Positions 41,287-50,026 of a DNA stretch of 57,874 bases are shown here, one piece after another (within the stretch, counting starts at the first letter, position 1; every line of letters starts with the position of its first letter). The position numbers were made by a program, and so were the translations under genes. The notes beneath the pieces were generated by a model that saw only the letters and a list, made by a program, of their open reading frames with translations, did no database searches and was not told the DNA's origin. The DNA comes from Devosia geojensis (GTDB lineage: Bacteria > Pseudomonadota > Alphaproteobacteria > Rhizobiales > Devosiaceae). The stretch covers positions 1 through 57,874 of the forward strand of contig NZ_JZEX01000056.1 in assembly GCF_000969415.1 (NCBI RefSeq), given 5' to 3'.

Positions 41287-41562
41287 CTACTGCTGGGCGG
41301 CCTCCACCTGCTGCTGCATGGCGCCCGCCTGGTTCTCCACCTGCTGCATCGCGTCCTGGACGGCTTCCACCGCCTCGGCAGCCGGAGCCTCTGCTGCCGG
41401 AGCTTCGGCGGCCGGCGCGGCGGGCTCGGCGGGAGCCGCAGGCGTCTCGGCGGCCGGAGCTTCCGTGGCCGGAGCTTCGCTGGTGGGCGCGGGCGCATCA
41501 CCGCAGGCGGCGAGGGCCAGAAGAGCCGCAAACGCGGCGGGCAGCACGATCTTATTATTCAT
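41287..41562 (-). CDS. Ala/Pro-rich lipoprotein, ended by an in-frame amber codon
   Basis: The 91-residue product has a lipoprotein signal with lipobox LALAAC (Cys20), then a long Ala/Pro/Glu linker with repeated APAAE units and a Gln-rich helix (DAMQQVENQAGAMQQQVEAAQQ). The TAG at 41289-41287 follows two Gln codons (CAG) and the same frame continues open to a TAA at 41128, so a CAG-to-TAG change may have truncated a protein of about 144 residues. The role is probably an envelope linker, by composition only. Confidence 0.65.
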   Translation of the reverse strand: MNNKIVLPAAFAALLALAACGDAPAPTSEAPATEAPAAETPAAPAEPAAPAAEAPAAEAPAAEAVEAVQDAMQQVENQAGAMQQQVEAAQQ

Positions 41563-41737
41563 GGGAGTTGTATCCTCTGCTAGTATTTCCCGGCCGAACC
41601 GGACCTCACAGCCCTGTGATCAAAATCGCGGCAAAGTTGAGGCAGGACGAACGCGCCCGGGGTGTAATTCATCCCCTATTTTTATGACAACTGTTTCGGC
41701 AATGGCGACGGCGGGCAAATAGCGGCGGATCGATCAG

Positions 41738-42058
41738 ATGGCCTGGATACGCACATCCCAAGTCTTTGCAGGCGACATGGAGGCATTGCGTGCCCACATA
41801 GGCCGCCGCGTCCGCACCCTGACCACCGCCCGCCACTCCGGCTTCGACGGCGTCGCGCTCACCCTGACCGATCCCGTCGAGCTGCCCGCCGACACGCAGG
41901 GTTTCATCGCCAATCCCTGGCAGGACTACGTGCTCATCGCCCTGCCCAACAACCCCGGCCACTTCCCCAACCTCGACAAACTCATGCGCTCCGGCCAATT
42001 CCACCTGATCGCCGCGAAATCCACCGACTTCACGCGACAGTTCGAGATCGACATCTAA
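41738..42058 (+). CDS. Conserved-looking hypothetical protein
   Basis: The 106-residue soluble product (MAWIRTSQVFAGDMEALR...) has no signal peptide or motif I recognise. The pattern LPADTQGFIANPWQDYVLIALP suggests a small alpha/beta fold. Codon usage resembles the neighbouring core genes. The upstream site is weak. Function unknown. Confidence 0.6.
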   Translation: MAWIRTSQVFAGDMEALRAHIGRRVRTLTTARHSGFDGVALTLTDPVELPADTQGFIANPWQDYVLIALPNNPGHFPNLDKLMRSGQFHLIAAKSTDFTRQFEIDI

Positions 42059-42204
42059 TCAAAATGTCAGTCTGCTAGGCAGCGTCAGCTCGAGGTTTCC
42101 GAGAGTGGGGTCGCACCGTTTCTCCTCCGCAGAAGCCAGGAAGCCAGATTGACTCGACCAAATGGATTGAGCATTAAGCTAACCGCGCACAGCCTAAGGT
42201 CGCT

Positions 42205-42894
42205 ATGAAAGCCAGGTCTGCCCAGAAGGTCGATTTCGACGAGTACGCTGATCGCTATGAGGCCCTGCTTCAGGAGCAGCTTTCGTTCTTCAGCGGTGAG
42301 CGCTCGTACTTTTCGGAATACAAGGTCAAAGTGCTGAGGGACCTCTATCCCGAAGGCATCGATTCGATTCTCGATTTCGGTGCGGGCATAGGCCTGGGGC
42401 TGCCGCACTACCTGCGGCACTTTCCCGAGACAAAGCTGAGCGCCACCGATATATCAGCGGCGAGCCTCCAGCACATCGAACGTGCCTTCCCGACCGTCGA
42501 GGTCGTCAAGGACGAGAACCTGCAAGGGCGCACGTTCGATCTGATCGTGATCGCGACGGTCATGCATCACGTCGCCCCGCCCGAACGCCGCGACCTCATC
42601 AAGCGACTCGAAACGCTGCTCTCGAGCAAGGGACGCATCTGCATTTTCGAGCACAATCCATACAACCCCGTCACGCAGAGAATGGTCTCCACCTGCCCGT
42701 TTGACGAGGACGCAGTGCTGCTCACCATGGGTGAAAGCAAAAGGCTGCTGACGCAGGACGCCGCCCTTTCGATCGCTCACACCGGATATACCCTGTTCTT
42801 CCCCGGCTTCCTGGCCGGGCTACGCCCCTCGGAGCGCTTTCTCAAATGGCTGCCGTTGGGGGGACAGTACTATGTCGTTGCCGAGCGGAAATAA
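42205..42894 (+). CDS. Class I SAM-dependent methyltransferase
   Basis: The 229-residue protein has motif I as ILDFGAGIGLG (55-65), the acidic motif II in LSATDIS, and FDLIVIATVMHHV as post-II, typical of Methyltransf_11/12 proteins. Its substrate is unknown; the tight linkage to gtrA and a GtrB-like gene (gtrA starts inside it) suggests a role in envelope glycan or lipid-carrier modification. Start ATG at 42205; an upstream SD is not clear. Confidence 0.85.
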   Translation: MKARSAQKVDFDEYADRYEALLQEQLSFFSGERSYFSEYKVKVLRDLYPEGIDSILDFGAGIGLGLPHYLRHFPETKLSATDISAASLQHIERAFPTVEVVKDENLQGRTFDLIVIATVMHHVAPPERRDLIKRLETLLSSKGRICIFEHNPYNPVTQRMVSTCPFDEDAVLLTMGESKRLLTQDAALSIAHTGYTLFFPGFLAGLRPSERFLKWLPLGGQYYVVAERK

Positions 42895-43276
42895 CTTCCT
42901 CGCGCTCGTCGGCCGCTTCGCGACAGTCGGAATACTCAACAGCGGCATCGGCTTTCTTGTCATCTTTCTGTTAATGTACGCGGGTATCGACCCATACGTG
43001 AGCAACGTGGCGGGATATTGCGTCGGGTTCCTGGTATCTTTCGGGCTCCACAAGGGGTGGGTCTACCGATCGGGCGGCCATGTTACGCCGGAGGCGGCCA
43101 AATATGTCGTTGCCGTCGCGATTTCGTACCTGCTGAACATGGCATGCCTGGCGCTGCTGCTGAACGCGCACGTGTGGCCCTATGCGGCACAAGTCTTCGC
43201 GGCCGTTCTCTATACCGGATCGATGTTCGTGCTTTCCACCTACTGGGTTTTCGCAGGTCGAGCCTCGCATGAGTGA
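42872..43276 (+). CDS. GtrA-family membrane flippase-like protein
   Basis: The 134-residue protein has four predicted TM helices and GtrA signatures FATVGILNSGIGFLVIFLL, GYCVGFLVSFGLHKGWVY and YLLNMACLALL. GtrA proteins are thought to flip undecaprenyl-phosphate-linked sugars. The gene overlaps the methyltransferase end by 23 bases and the glycosyltransferase start by 8, so the three are one operon. Confidence 0.9.
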   Translation: MSLPSGNNFLALVGRFATVGILNSGIGFLVIFLLMYAGIDPYVSNVAGYCVGFLVSFGLHKGWVYRSGGHVTPEAAKYVVAVAISYLLNMACLALLLNAHVWPYAAQVFAAVLYTGSMFVLSTYWVFAGRASHE

Positions 43277-44225
43277 CTACGCATTGGACCTGGTCGTCCC
43301 CTGCTACAATGAAGAAGACGTCCTCCCCCAGACTGTTCCGGTGATGCTCACGCACCTACGAAGCCTGGCGGCGGATCCAGAGTTGAACCTGAACAGGTTC
43401 CGGATCCTGCTGGTCAACGACGGAAGCGTCGACGGCACATGGCCGGTTATTGAGGCGCTGGCGAGGGAAAACCCCGAAGTCGTGGGCGTGCGGCTGTCGA
43501 GAAACTTCGGCCATCAGAACGCCCTTCTGGCCGGTCTCCACGAAGTCACTGCAGACGTCTGCGTCTCGATGGATTGCGACCTGCAGGACGATATCGGCGT
43601 CATCAAGTCCATGCTGCTCGTCTATCAGCGGGGGACTGACCTCGCCCTCGGCGTTCGCAACGACAGGAGCAGCGATTCCTCGGGCAAGCGGAGAACCGCC
43701 AACGCGTACTACCGCCTGCTTTCGCTGATGGGCGTGCGCATCATAGAGAACCATGCGGATTTCCGCATGATGTCCCGCCGGGCTCTTGCCGCATTGCTCG
43801 AGCACAGCGAGGTCAACCTGTTTCTCAGAGGTCTGATTCCGACGCTCGGTTTTTCCGTGACCCTCATCCCCTACAAGCGGATGTCCAGAACGCTCGGCGA
43901 AACGAAATATACCCTGCGCAAGATGATCCGGCTCGCCATCGACGGCGTGACCTCGTTCTCGATTGCGCCCTTGCGGGCGGTGGCAATCCTCGGAACATGC
44001 GTTTTCGCGCTTTCGACCGGTGCAGGGCTATACTTCCTGATGGAGCGGCTGTTGAACCCGCAATCGGTGACGCCCGGTTGGGCTTCGACGGTGCTGCCGC
44101 TGCTGTTCCTGGGCGGAGTACAGATCCTCTCGATCGGCGTGCTCGGAGAATACATCGGCAAAATTTACATGGAGGTGAAGCGCAGGCCGCGCTTCATCAT
44201 TCAGGAGAGAACCAAAGACGGCTGA
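43269..44225 (+). CDS. GtrB-like family 2 glycosyltransferase (bactoprenyl/dolichyl-phosphate sugar synthase type)
   Basis: The 318-residue protein has the GT2 N-terminus LDLVVPCYNEEDVLP, VNDGS at 49-53, the DxD motif in MDCDLQDD (102-108), SRNFGHQNALLAGL and the C-terminal two-TM anchor typical of GtrB/DPM-like enzymes. It is expected to load a sugar onto undecaprenyl phosphate on the cytoplasmic face, to be flipped by the GtrA product and used by a GT-C enzyme such as the next gene's product. The ATG at 43269 is set by homology to the motif start. Confidence 0.9.
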   Translation: MSDYALDLVVPCYNEEDVLPQTVPVMLTHLRSLAADPELNLNRFRILLVNDGSVDGTWPVIEALARENPEVVGVRLSRNFGHQNALLAGLHEVTADVCVSMDCDLQDDIGVIKSMLLVYQRGTDLALGVRNDRSSDSSGKRRTANAYYRLLSLMGVRIIENHADFRMMSRRALAALLEHSEVNLFLRGLIPTLGFSVTLIPYKRMSRTLGETKYTLRKMIRLAIDGVTSFSIAPLRAVAILGTCVFALSTGAGLYFLMERLLNPQSVTPGWASTVLPLLFLGGVQILSIGVLGEYIGKIYMEVKRRPRFIIQERTKDG

Positions 44226-44303
44226 AGTCGTCTGAAGCATCCGAGTTAGGGTTCATAGAAACTAGAGTGCGGCGCGAAGCGTATCGGTAGGAATCTGCGC
44301 ATA

Positions 44304-45860
44304 ATGAATATCGTTCGACTTTGGCCGCTTGGAGTGTTGGCGGCACTAACCGCCGTCTTTGCAGTTCTCAATCTTTCGCTCAGCGCAAGGCACGGTACGT
44401 TGGCGATGCCGCCAATCTACGACGACGTGGGATATTTGCTTGATAGCGCTCGCAGGATGACAATCGAAAGAGGGGATTCGGTCGTGGGGCTTGTGCAGTC
44501 CTTCTTGAATCGTCCTCCTCATGCGCCATTAAGCACGCTGTTAGCCATGACGGGGTACGCGGTATTTGGCCATCATGTCTGGGCCCCCTACGCCCTTAAT
44601 GCCACAGTGCTTCTCGCATACACTGTCCTTATGTATTTTGTCGCACGCAAGCAACAAGCGACGACGCTCCAGAGCTTGCTGATCACATTTATACTTCTAT
44701 ACCCGCCCGTCGTTCACGCCATCGTAACAGAATTCAGGCCTGACATTGCTGCGGGAATGATATTTGCTGCCGCTATTTACCTTCTAATTCAAGCTGATTT
44801 AACGAAGATTGGGGGAGCGCCACGAATCGCCGTTGCGCTTGTTTGCGCATTTGCAGTGGTGGCGAAACCGAGCGCGTTTGTCGTCACCGTTCCCATGCTT
44901 GGCGCAAGCCTACTGATCAGCGTTGCCTGTCTCGGCCACCAGTGGCGGGCTGGTATTCGTCCTGCGCTCGGGCTGGTAGGCATCGCCCTTGTCGTTCTCG
45001 TTCCCTATGTCATCATATGGGGGCGCCAAGTTTATGAATACGTCTACCAGGTCTTCGTGACCAATAGCGATGTCTGGCGCACGGGCGGAACGCACTTTTA
45101 TCACGCCATCTACCATTCGTTCGGCGACGGTGGAGCGCACGCTCTGGGCCTCTTCGTGCCGATTGGCTTGGCGACAATACTTGCTGACCTGGTCATGTCC
45201 TTCAAGCGGAATTTCGATCGCCGTGTAGCGGCCTTTTATATCGTGATCGCTGTAACTTACGCTGGAATGTCGACGGCAGGAGACAAGTCGGCTTACCAGG
45301 GCGCGTTCTTTTATATGCCTTTCCTGTTGGCGATCTGTGTATCGATCGCTCGGCTGGCGGCAAATCTTACTGGTATCGGCAGGTGGGCGCTGATCGCGAT
45401 TGCGGGGATCGTGGCAATCACGGCTCCACCGGCGACGACTTTTACCTATGCCAACAGGTATCCCAACGCCAAGGCGATGGCCGCTGAATTGGTCGACTAC
45501 ACTGAGCGCGAACTGAGCAGATGCGGCTATCGAGCCGCGACAATCGTGGGCATAGCCCCATACCCAGTCACGCCGGATGCTATCGCGCTGCAATTAATGC
45601 TTGAGAAGGGTGCCGATATGTCCGTTCAGCAGCCGTTCCTGGTTCGTGATCTCGACCACATGATTTCAGTGGCAATGTCCTCGGACTTCATCCTGTTGCC
45701 CAACTCCTGGGGGCGTGAAATCAGCAGCTACCTTCCTGGTACCCAGTTTGTCGATGACGTGAGAGCCAGGGTGATGGAAACCGGCGAATGGTCCTCTTTC
45801 AGGCCCAATGTAGAAGATCCGCCCGAGATCCTCTCTCGAACCAACTGCAAGCGACTTTGA
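44304..45860 (+). CDS. Polytopic membrane protein, probable GT-C glycosyltransferase
   Basis: The 518-residue protein has about 10-11 predicted TM helices and an early periplasmic loop with PPIYDDVGYLLD, matching the acidic DD/DE motif of the ArnT/PMT-like GT-C fold, plus EFRPDIAAGM later. It likely uses the polyprenyl-phosphate sugar made by the GtrB-like enzyme upstream. The acceptor is unknown. Base composition is clearly more A+T-rich than in the core genes, suggesting transfer. The Shine-Dalgarno site (AGGA) is distant, so the start is only probable. Confidence 0.7.
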   Translation: MNIVRLWPLGVLAALTAVFAVLNLSLSARHGTLAMPPIYDDVGYLLDSARRMTIERGDSVVGLVQSFLNRPPHAPLSTLLAMTGYAVFGHHVWAPYALNATVLLAYTVLMYFVARKQQATTLQSLLITFILLYPPVVHAIVTEFRPDIAAGMIFAAAIYLLIQADLTKIGGAPRIAVALVCAFAVVAKPSAFVVTVPMLGASLLISVACLGHQWRAGIRPALGLVGIALVVLVPYVIIWGRQVYEYVYQVFVTNSDVWRTGGTHFYHAIYHSFGDGGAHALGLFVPIGLATILADLVMSFKRNFDRRVAAFYIVIAVTYAGMSTAGDKSAYQGAFFYMPFLLAICVSIARLAANLTGIGRWALIAIAGIVAITAPPATTFTYANRYPNAKAMAAELVDYTERELSRCGYRAATIVGIAPYPVTPDAIALQLMLEKGADMSVQQPFLVRDLDHMISVAMSSDFILLPNSWGREISSYLPGTQFVDDVRARVMETGEWSSFRPNVEDPPEILSRTNCKRL

Positions 45861-45992
45861 GCAAGCACGAGGAAGGTCTGAGAGGAGGACGCCACACCAA
45901 ATTGTGACATTTTCATTGCATGTTTATGACAGTTGGTTGACACCCCGGAAGTGATTGGATCACATTGCGAGCTCCAAAGAGGGAGCCTACGC

Positions 45993-46178
45993 ATGAAACT
46001 GGTCTTTCCTGCCGTTCTGTTCACTGCCGCCCTGGTCGCTCCGGCGCATGCCTACCTCGATCCGGGCACCGGCAGCATGATCCTGCAGGCGATCGTCGGG
46101 GCCGTCGCGGTCGCCGGAGCGACGCTTTCGGTCTATTGGGGGAAGGTCAAGTCCCTGTTCAGCCGCAAGAAGCAGTAA
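45993..46178 (+). CDS. YLDPGTGS-motif microprotein, secreted or membrane-bound
   Basis: The 61-residue product has a signal peptide (MKLVFPAVLFTAALVAPAHA), immediately followed by the YLDPGTGSMILQ motif, a second TM helix (AIVGAVAVAGATLSVYW) and a basic cytoplasmic tail (KVKSLFSRKKQ). GGGAG lies seven bases before the ATG. Short proteins with this motif recur in exopolysaccharide/sulfatase clusters as far as I recall, with no known function. It sits 24 bases before the two-domain methyltransferase gene, in operon spacing. Confidence 0.8.
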   Translation: MKLVFPAVLFTAALVAPAHAYLDPGTGSMILQAIVGAVAVAGATLSVYWGKVKSLFSRKKQ

Positions 46179-46202
46179 CGCGAAAAGCCGCGTCGGGGGA
46201 CA

Positions 46203-47594
46203 ATGCAGCAAAATCCGGAACTCGTACCGGGGTCGTTTCGCGACCCCGCGGGACACATTTATTCTTCTCAGGATCGCATCCTGCGCACCATTTCCGCCCG
46301 GGCGGCGGAACAGTATCGTGCAGCCAGGGACGTCCTGCGCGAACTGGTCGAACAGGATCGGCTCGTCGATTTCACCGAACTGCCGGCCGACCGGTGGGGT
46401 TTCGCCTCCGCAGAGGCGGCGTTCGTTCTCGAGCATCCGCGGCTCCAGCCCTGGACGCTCCCGTATGAGTGGTCCTTTTCGCTGCTCAAGGATGCGGCGA
46501 TCTTCCATCTCGATCTGCACCTCGATCTGCTGGACCGCGGCTTCACGCTTTCCGACGCGTCAGCGTACAATGTGCAGTTCGTCGGGCCGAACCCGATTTT
46601 CATCGACCATCTCTCGATCCGCCCCTATGTCGAAGGCGAGTTCTGGGCCGGGCACAAGCAGTTCTGCGAACAGTTCCTCAACCCGCTCCTGATGCGCTCG
46701 TACTTCGATATCGCGCCCAATTCCTGGTACCGCGGAGGCATGGAAGGCATCCCGACGGATGCGATGGCCAGGCTTATTCCCTTGCGCCGCCGGCTCGGCT
46801 GGAAGGTGCTCAGCAACATCGTGCTGCCCGCCTATTTCCAGAAGAGCCGCACCAGCGAGCGCGAGGCGGACTTCTCGATCAAGGACAGGAAGCTCCCTCT
46901 CGAAGGCCTCAAAGGCATGCTGCGCCAGCTTCGCGGCTGGATCGAGGGCCTGCGGCCCGCCAACACCTCATCGACCACCTGGGCGAACTATGCCGTGACG
47001 ACGACCTATGACGACGAGGAAACGGCCGCCAAGAAAGCTTTCGTCGCGGATTTCATCTCCGCTTCCGGCGCCCGCACCGTCATCGACCTCGGCTGCAACA
47101 CGGGCGACTACAGCAAGATCAGCCTCGAGAACGGCGCGACGCGCGTCACCGGCTTCGACTTCGACCAGCAGTCCCTCGACAAGGCGCATGCAAGGGCCAA
47201 GGCCGAGAACCTCAACTTCCTGCCCCTCTACCTCGACGCCCGCAATCCCTCCCCCAGCCAGGGCTGGCTGCAGCACGAGCGCGCGGGTTTCCAGGAAAGA
47301 TACACGGCCGACGCCGTCCTCGCCCTCGCCTTCGAGCATCACCTGGCGATCGCCCACAACGTCCCGCTGGACCAGTTCGTCGCCTGGCTGACGGCGATCG
47401 CCCCGAAAGGCGTGGTCGAATTCGTCCCCAAGAGCGACCCCACCGTCGTCAAGATGCTGGCGCTACGCGAAGATATCTTCCCCGACTACACCCTCGATGC
47501 GTTCCTTGCTCACCTCAGCGGCAAGGCAAGGATCGTCAGACAGGAGACGGTCTCGAAGTCGGGACGGACGATGGTGTGGTTTGAGCTCGGCTGA
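46203..47594 (+). CDS. Two-domain protein: kinase-like N-terminus and SAM methyltransferase
   Basis: The 463-residue protein has a C-terminal class I methyltransferase with VIDLGCNTGDYS (294-305) and VTGFDFDQ as the acidic loop. The N-terminal half has FTLSDASAYNVQF (Asp118, Asn123) and PIFIDHLSI (Asp135). This is the spacing of the catalytic-loop Asp-x4-Asn and the metal-binding Asp of APH/protein-kinase folds, though no P-loop or DFG proper is visible. Substrate unknown. GGGGGA precedes the ATG closely. The gene follows the YLDPGTGS gene and converges on the sulfatase-like pair. Confidence 0.78.
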   Translation: MQQNPELVPGSFRDPAGHIYSSQDRILRTISARAAEQYRAARDVLRELVEQDRLVDFTELPADRWGFASAEAAFVLEHPRLQPWTLPYEWSFSLLKDAAIFHLDLHLDLLDRGFTLSDASAYNVQFVGPNPIFIDHLSIRPYVEGEFWAGHKQFCEQFLNPLLMRSYFDIAPNSWYRGGMEGIPTDAMARLIPLRRRLGWKVLSNIVLPAYFQKSRTSEREADFSIKDRKLPLEGLKGMLRQLRGWIEGLRPANTSSTTWANYAVTTTYDDEETAAKKAFVADFISASGARTVIDLGCNTGDYSKISLENGATRVTGFDFDQQSLDKAHARAKAENLNFLPLYLDARNPSPSQGWLQHERAGFQERYTADAVLALAFEHHLAIAHNVPLDQFVAWLTAIAPKGVVEFVPKSDPTVVKMLALREDIFPDYTLDAFLAHLSGKARIVRQETVSKSGRTMVWFELG

Positions 47595-47658
47595 CGGGCC
47601 GGTTGTAGCTTTAGAGTGAGCTAGTTGCACTGAGCAGCGCAGCTGCGGACACGCTCGC

Positions 47659-47704
47659 GATCTGAGTGTATGTCAACCGGATCAGGTTGACATACACTCA
47701 GATC
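47659..47704. repeat. Perfect 20-bp inverted repeat between convergent genes
   Basis: Positions 47659-47678 and 47685-47704 are exact reverse complements with a six-base loop (GGATCA). It lies between the methyltransferase and the sulfatase-like gene, both of which end toward it, so it could act as a two-way terminator, although no T-tract flanks it. A protein-binding palindrome is the alternative. Confidence 0.75.
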
Positions 47705-47729
47705 AGCAACTCGCCAGATGCGGGCGACT

Positions 47730-49825
47730 TTAAGGAATTTGAGCTGAGGTGGGCTTGTTTTCTGGCAGGAAAGATATCGCTTCCAGCCCTATGCCCAGAT
47801 TCCGGGTGTCCTCGGACAATCCGAGGAACTTGGGTGAAACTGGATCGGTGATCCGGAACTCGAGCTCGACCACATTCTCGCGATCGTCCGGCAACGGAAT
47901 GTCGAACTCGACCTTGGAATCGGTCAGGCTGAACGGGATAGAAGCCAGTTCTTGGCCGCGATAGGATACCGATACTGTACGTCGGGGAATCCCGTCAGCT
48001 ACGAAGCCGCGAGCTCTTACTCGAACCGCGCCGGCGCCCGGCGGTGACGTGAACGCTAGGTAAGCCGACTCGGCTATCGACCAAACCCCCCAGCCCTCAA
48101 GGCCCCCCCACCCTGAGATTAAAAAATCTCCGGCGTTGTCCATGTCGGCAATCGCCATGGGCTCCCCAACTGGAAGTTCCGCACCCAACGACCAACTCGA
48201 CAATGACCCGATAGGACCGTTAATCTCGTACTTTTTCAGAGTTTCGATGCTGTCGGCCGACCAGAAGTCGTTTTCCCAGCGGTAGTCATAGAAAACCCTG
48301 GTGCGTGCACCGGAGGGGGAAAGAGCTGAAACGCCCTGGGGAACGCTGCATACCTGAAGACCGTCACAAAGCGTGGCGCCGAAATCGCCGATGTGAACTT
48401 CATTCTGCCTGACTTCGATAGGTCCCTCGGACTGAACGGGCTTGAAGGCGAATGTTGGGTTTGCGGAACCTATGAGAGAAGCACGCGACGGACTCGAAGC
48501 CCTGCGGCTTTCGAGGAGGTAATTTCCATGGTCCGAGATTATCGCAATTGCGCTGTTGTCGTAGACGCCAATCTCCCTAAGCCGCATCAGCAACGCAGCA
48601 ACACGCTCGAGCGCACATGTTGCCTGAATGAAGTCGTTCTCGGCTGATATCTCCAACTCCCGCCCGGCATATACGCAGCCCTCCTGATAGACATACGGAG
48701 GATGGGTGGTGAATAGGTGCAAGAACTTGGAGGTCGGCGTAGGAGCTTGTGCGTTCATCGCCTGGGTAAAGTCGTGCAGGAAGCTGTTGCCCTCGACGGC
48801 GAACTGAACAAATCGTCTATCGGAAGCGACGGCTTGAACCAGCCATTCGCCTTGATTGTAGACAGCATTCTTGAGCCCTAACGGCGCACGCGGAACAGAA
48901 CGGCATCCAGCAGCCGCAGAGCCTGGCCTCTGTATTCTCCTTCCTCTCCCATGAGTGCCGACCGAGTCGATTGGCATTTAACATTCGCGGGGCAGGTCCA
49001 GAATATGACGTTAACCAAGTCGCTTTTGTAACCCGCATCGGCAATGACGGAGAGAACCGACCTTTCCCCCACCGCCTCATGGAAAAAATCTTGAAGTCGC
49101 GTATCGCCGTCATAGGTCAATCCAGAATGAATCGTCGGCAGGGAAAGGTAGGTCGTGGGGGCTGCACCCACTGTATCCGGAAAAAACAAAAATCCGTCGA
49201 ACGCATCGCGAAGATCAGGGTTGTTGAAGACGACCTGCTCAAATACATCCGACTGCAGGGTGTCGAGCAGGATGATCAGGGAGTTACTATCGCTATTGAA
49301 CTGCGAAAGTCTCGCCATGGTGGGAGGAGCTAGATCGGTGTCGTAACCGTCGAATTGAGGAACCGCCTGGGCGACCGCACCTCCCGCAATCACCATACAT
49401 AGCACCGCCAAAGCCCGGGGAGCTCGCCAAGCGATAAACAAGACAACACTCGCAGCGGCTAGGGATACGACAAGATCAAGCAACCATTGCCAGACCGGAA
49501 CTTCCGCGCTCCAACCACGCCCATCGACTATGCCAAAACTATGGGTCTGAAACGTGCCATGCGCCCAGGTGTATATGGCTAGGACCGCCACGACAGCGGC
49601 CCACGCGTGGGCTGCTCTCCTCGGCAAAAATAGTGCGGGCAGGACCAACAAGACTGCTGCCGTAAGAGCCCACGGCCAATACACTTGGATCAGATTCAGA
49701 AATGGAGCCGAGAATTCTGACTCATTAGCGCCGTAGACAGTGGACGGAAGCCCAACGAAGAACGTCGAAACGAATAACCCCGCGGCTCCTGCCGCGAGGA
49801 GCACGTTCGAGAGCCTAGGCTTCAT
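47730..49825 (-). pseudogene. Frameshifted membrane sulfatase/LTA-synthase-like gene
   Basis: Two overlapping frames make up one gene of about 697 codons. The N-terminal part (49825-48893; start after AGGGGAG) has four or five TM helices, then LIILLDTLQSDVF (metal ligand Asp) and TTYLSLPTIHSG (candidate nucleophile region). The C-terminal part (from about 48892) has HPPYVYQEG, IISDHGNYLL and a beta-rich end domain. Frame changes by -1 at TTCCGC|GTGCGC: the first frame stops at 48880-48878. The intact neighbour aligns smoothly across the junction (LFR...LKRAVYDDG versus LFR...LKNAVYNQG), so one base is missing. True lesion, sequencing error or recoding cannot be told apart here. Confidence 0.8.
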
Positions 49826-50026
49826 GCTGCTTCTCCCCTTCAATTGAATATACGAGGCTTATCAACGAATAGTTGTTTGTCTGGGGCAGATGCACGCGAG
49901 TCCACCCGGTACGCAGAACCAAGAACACAATGAGTCCAAAAAAGATAGAAAAATCAAATACTAACATAAATTTACTTGAAGTATTGCGAAGTATTATTTA
50001 ATTGAATTGAGGAATATTGAAGTCGG

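Noticed and set aside
48893..48977. MPIDSVGTHGRG as a true N-terminus for the downstream sulfatase-like half
   Set aside because: This stretch is out-of-frame reading of the upstream half; homology to the intact paralogue begins only at about 48892.
49554..49736. Small plus-strand frames within the sulfatase-like genes
   Set aside because: They are short, lack initiation signals and lie antisense to conserved membrane and catalytic segments.
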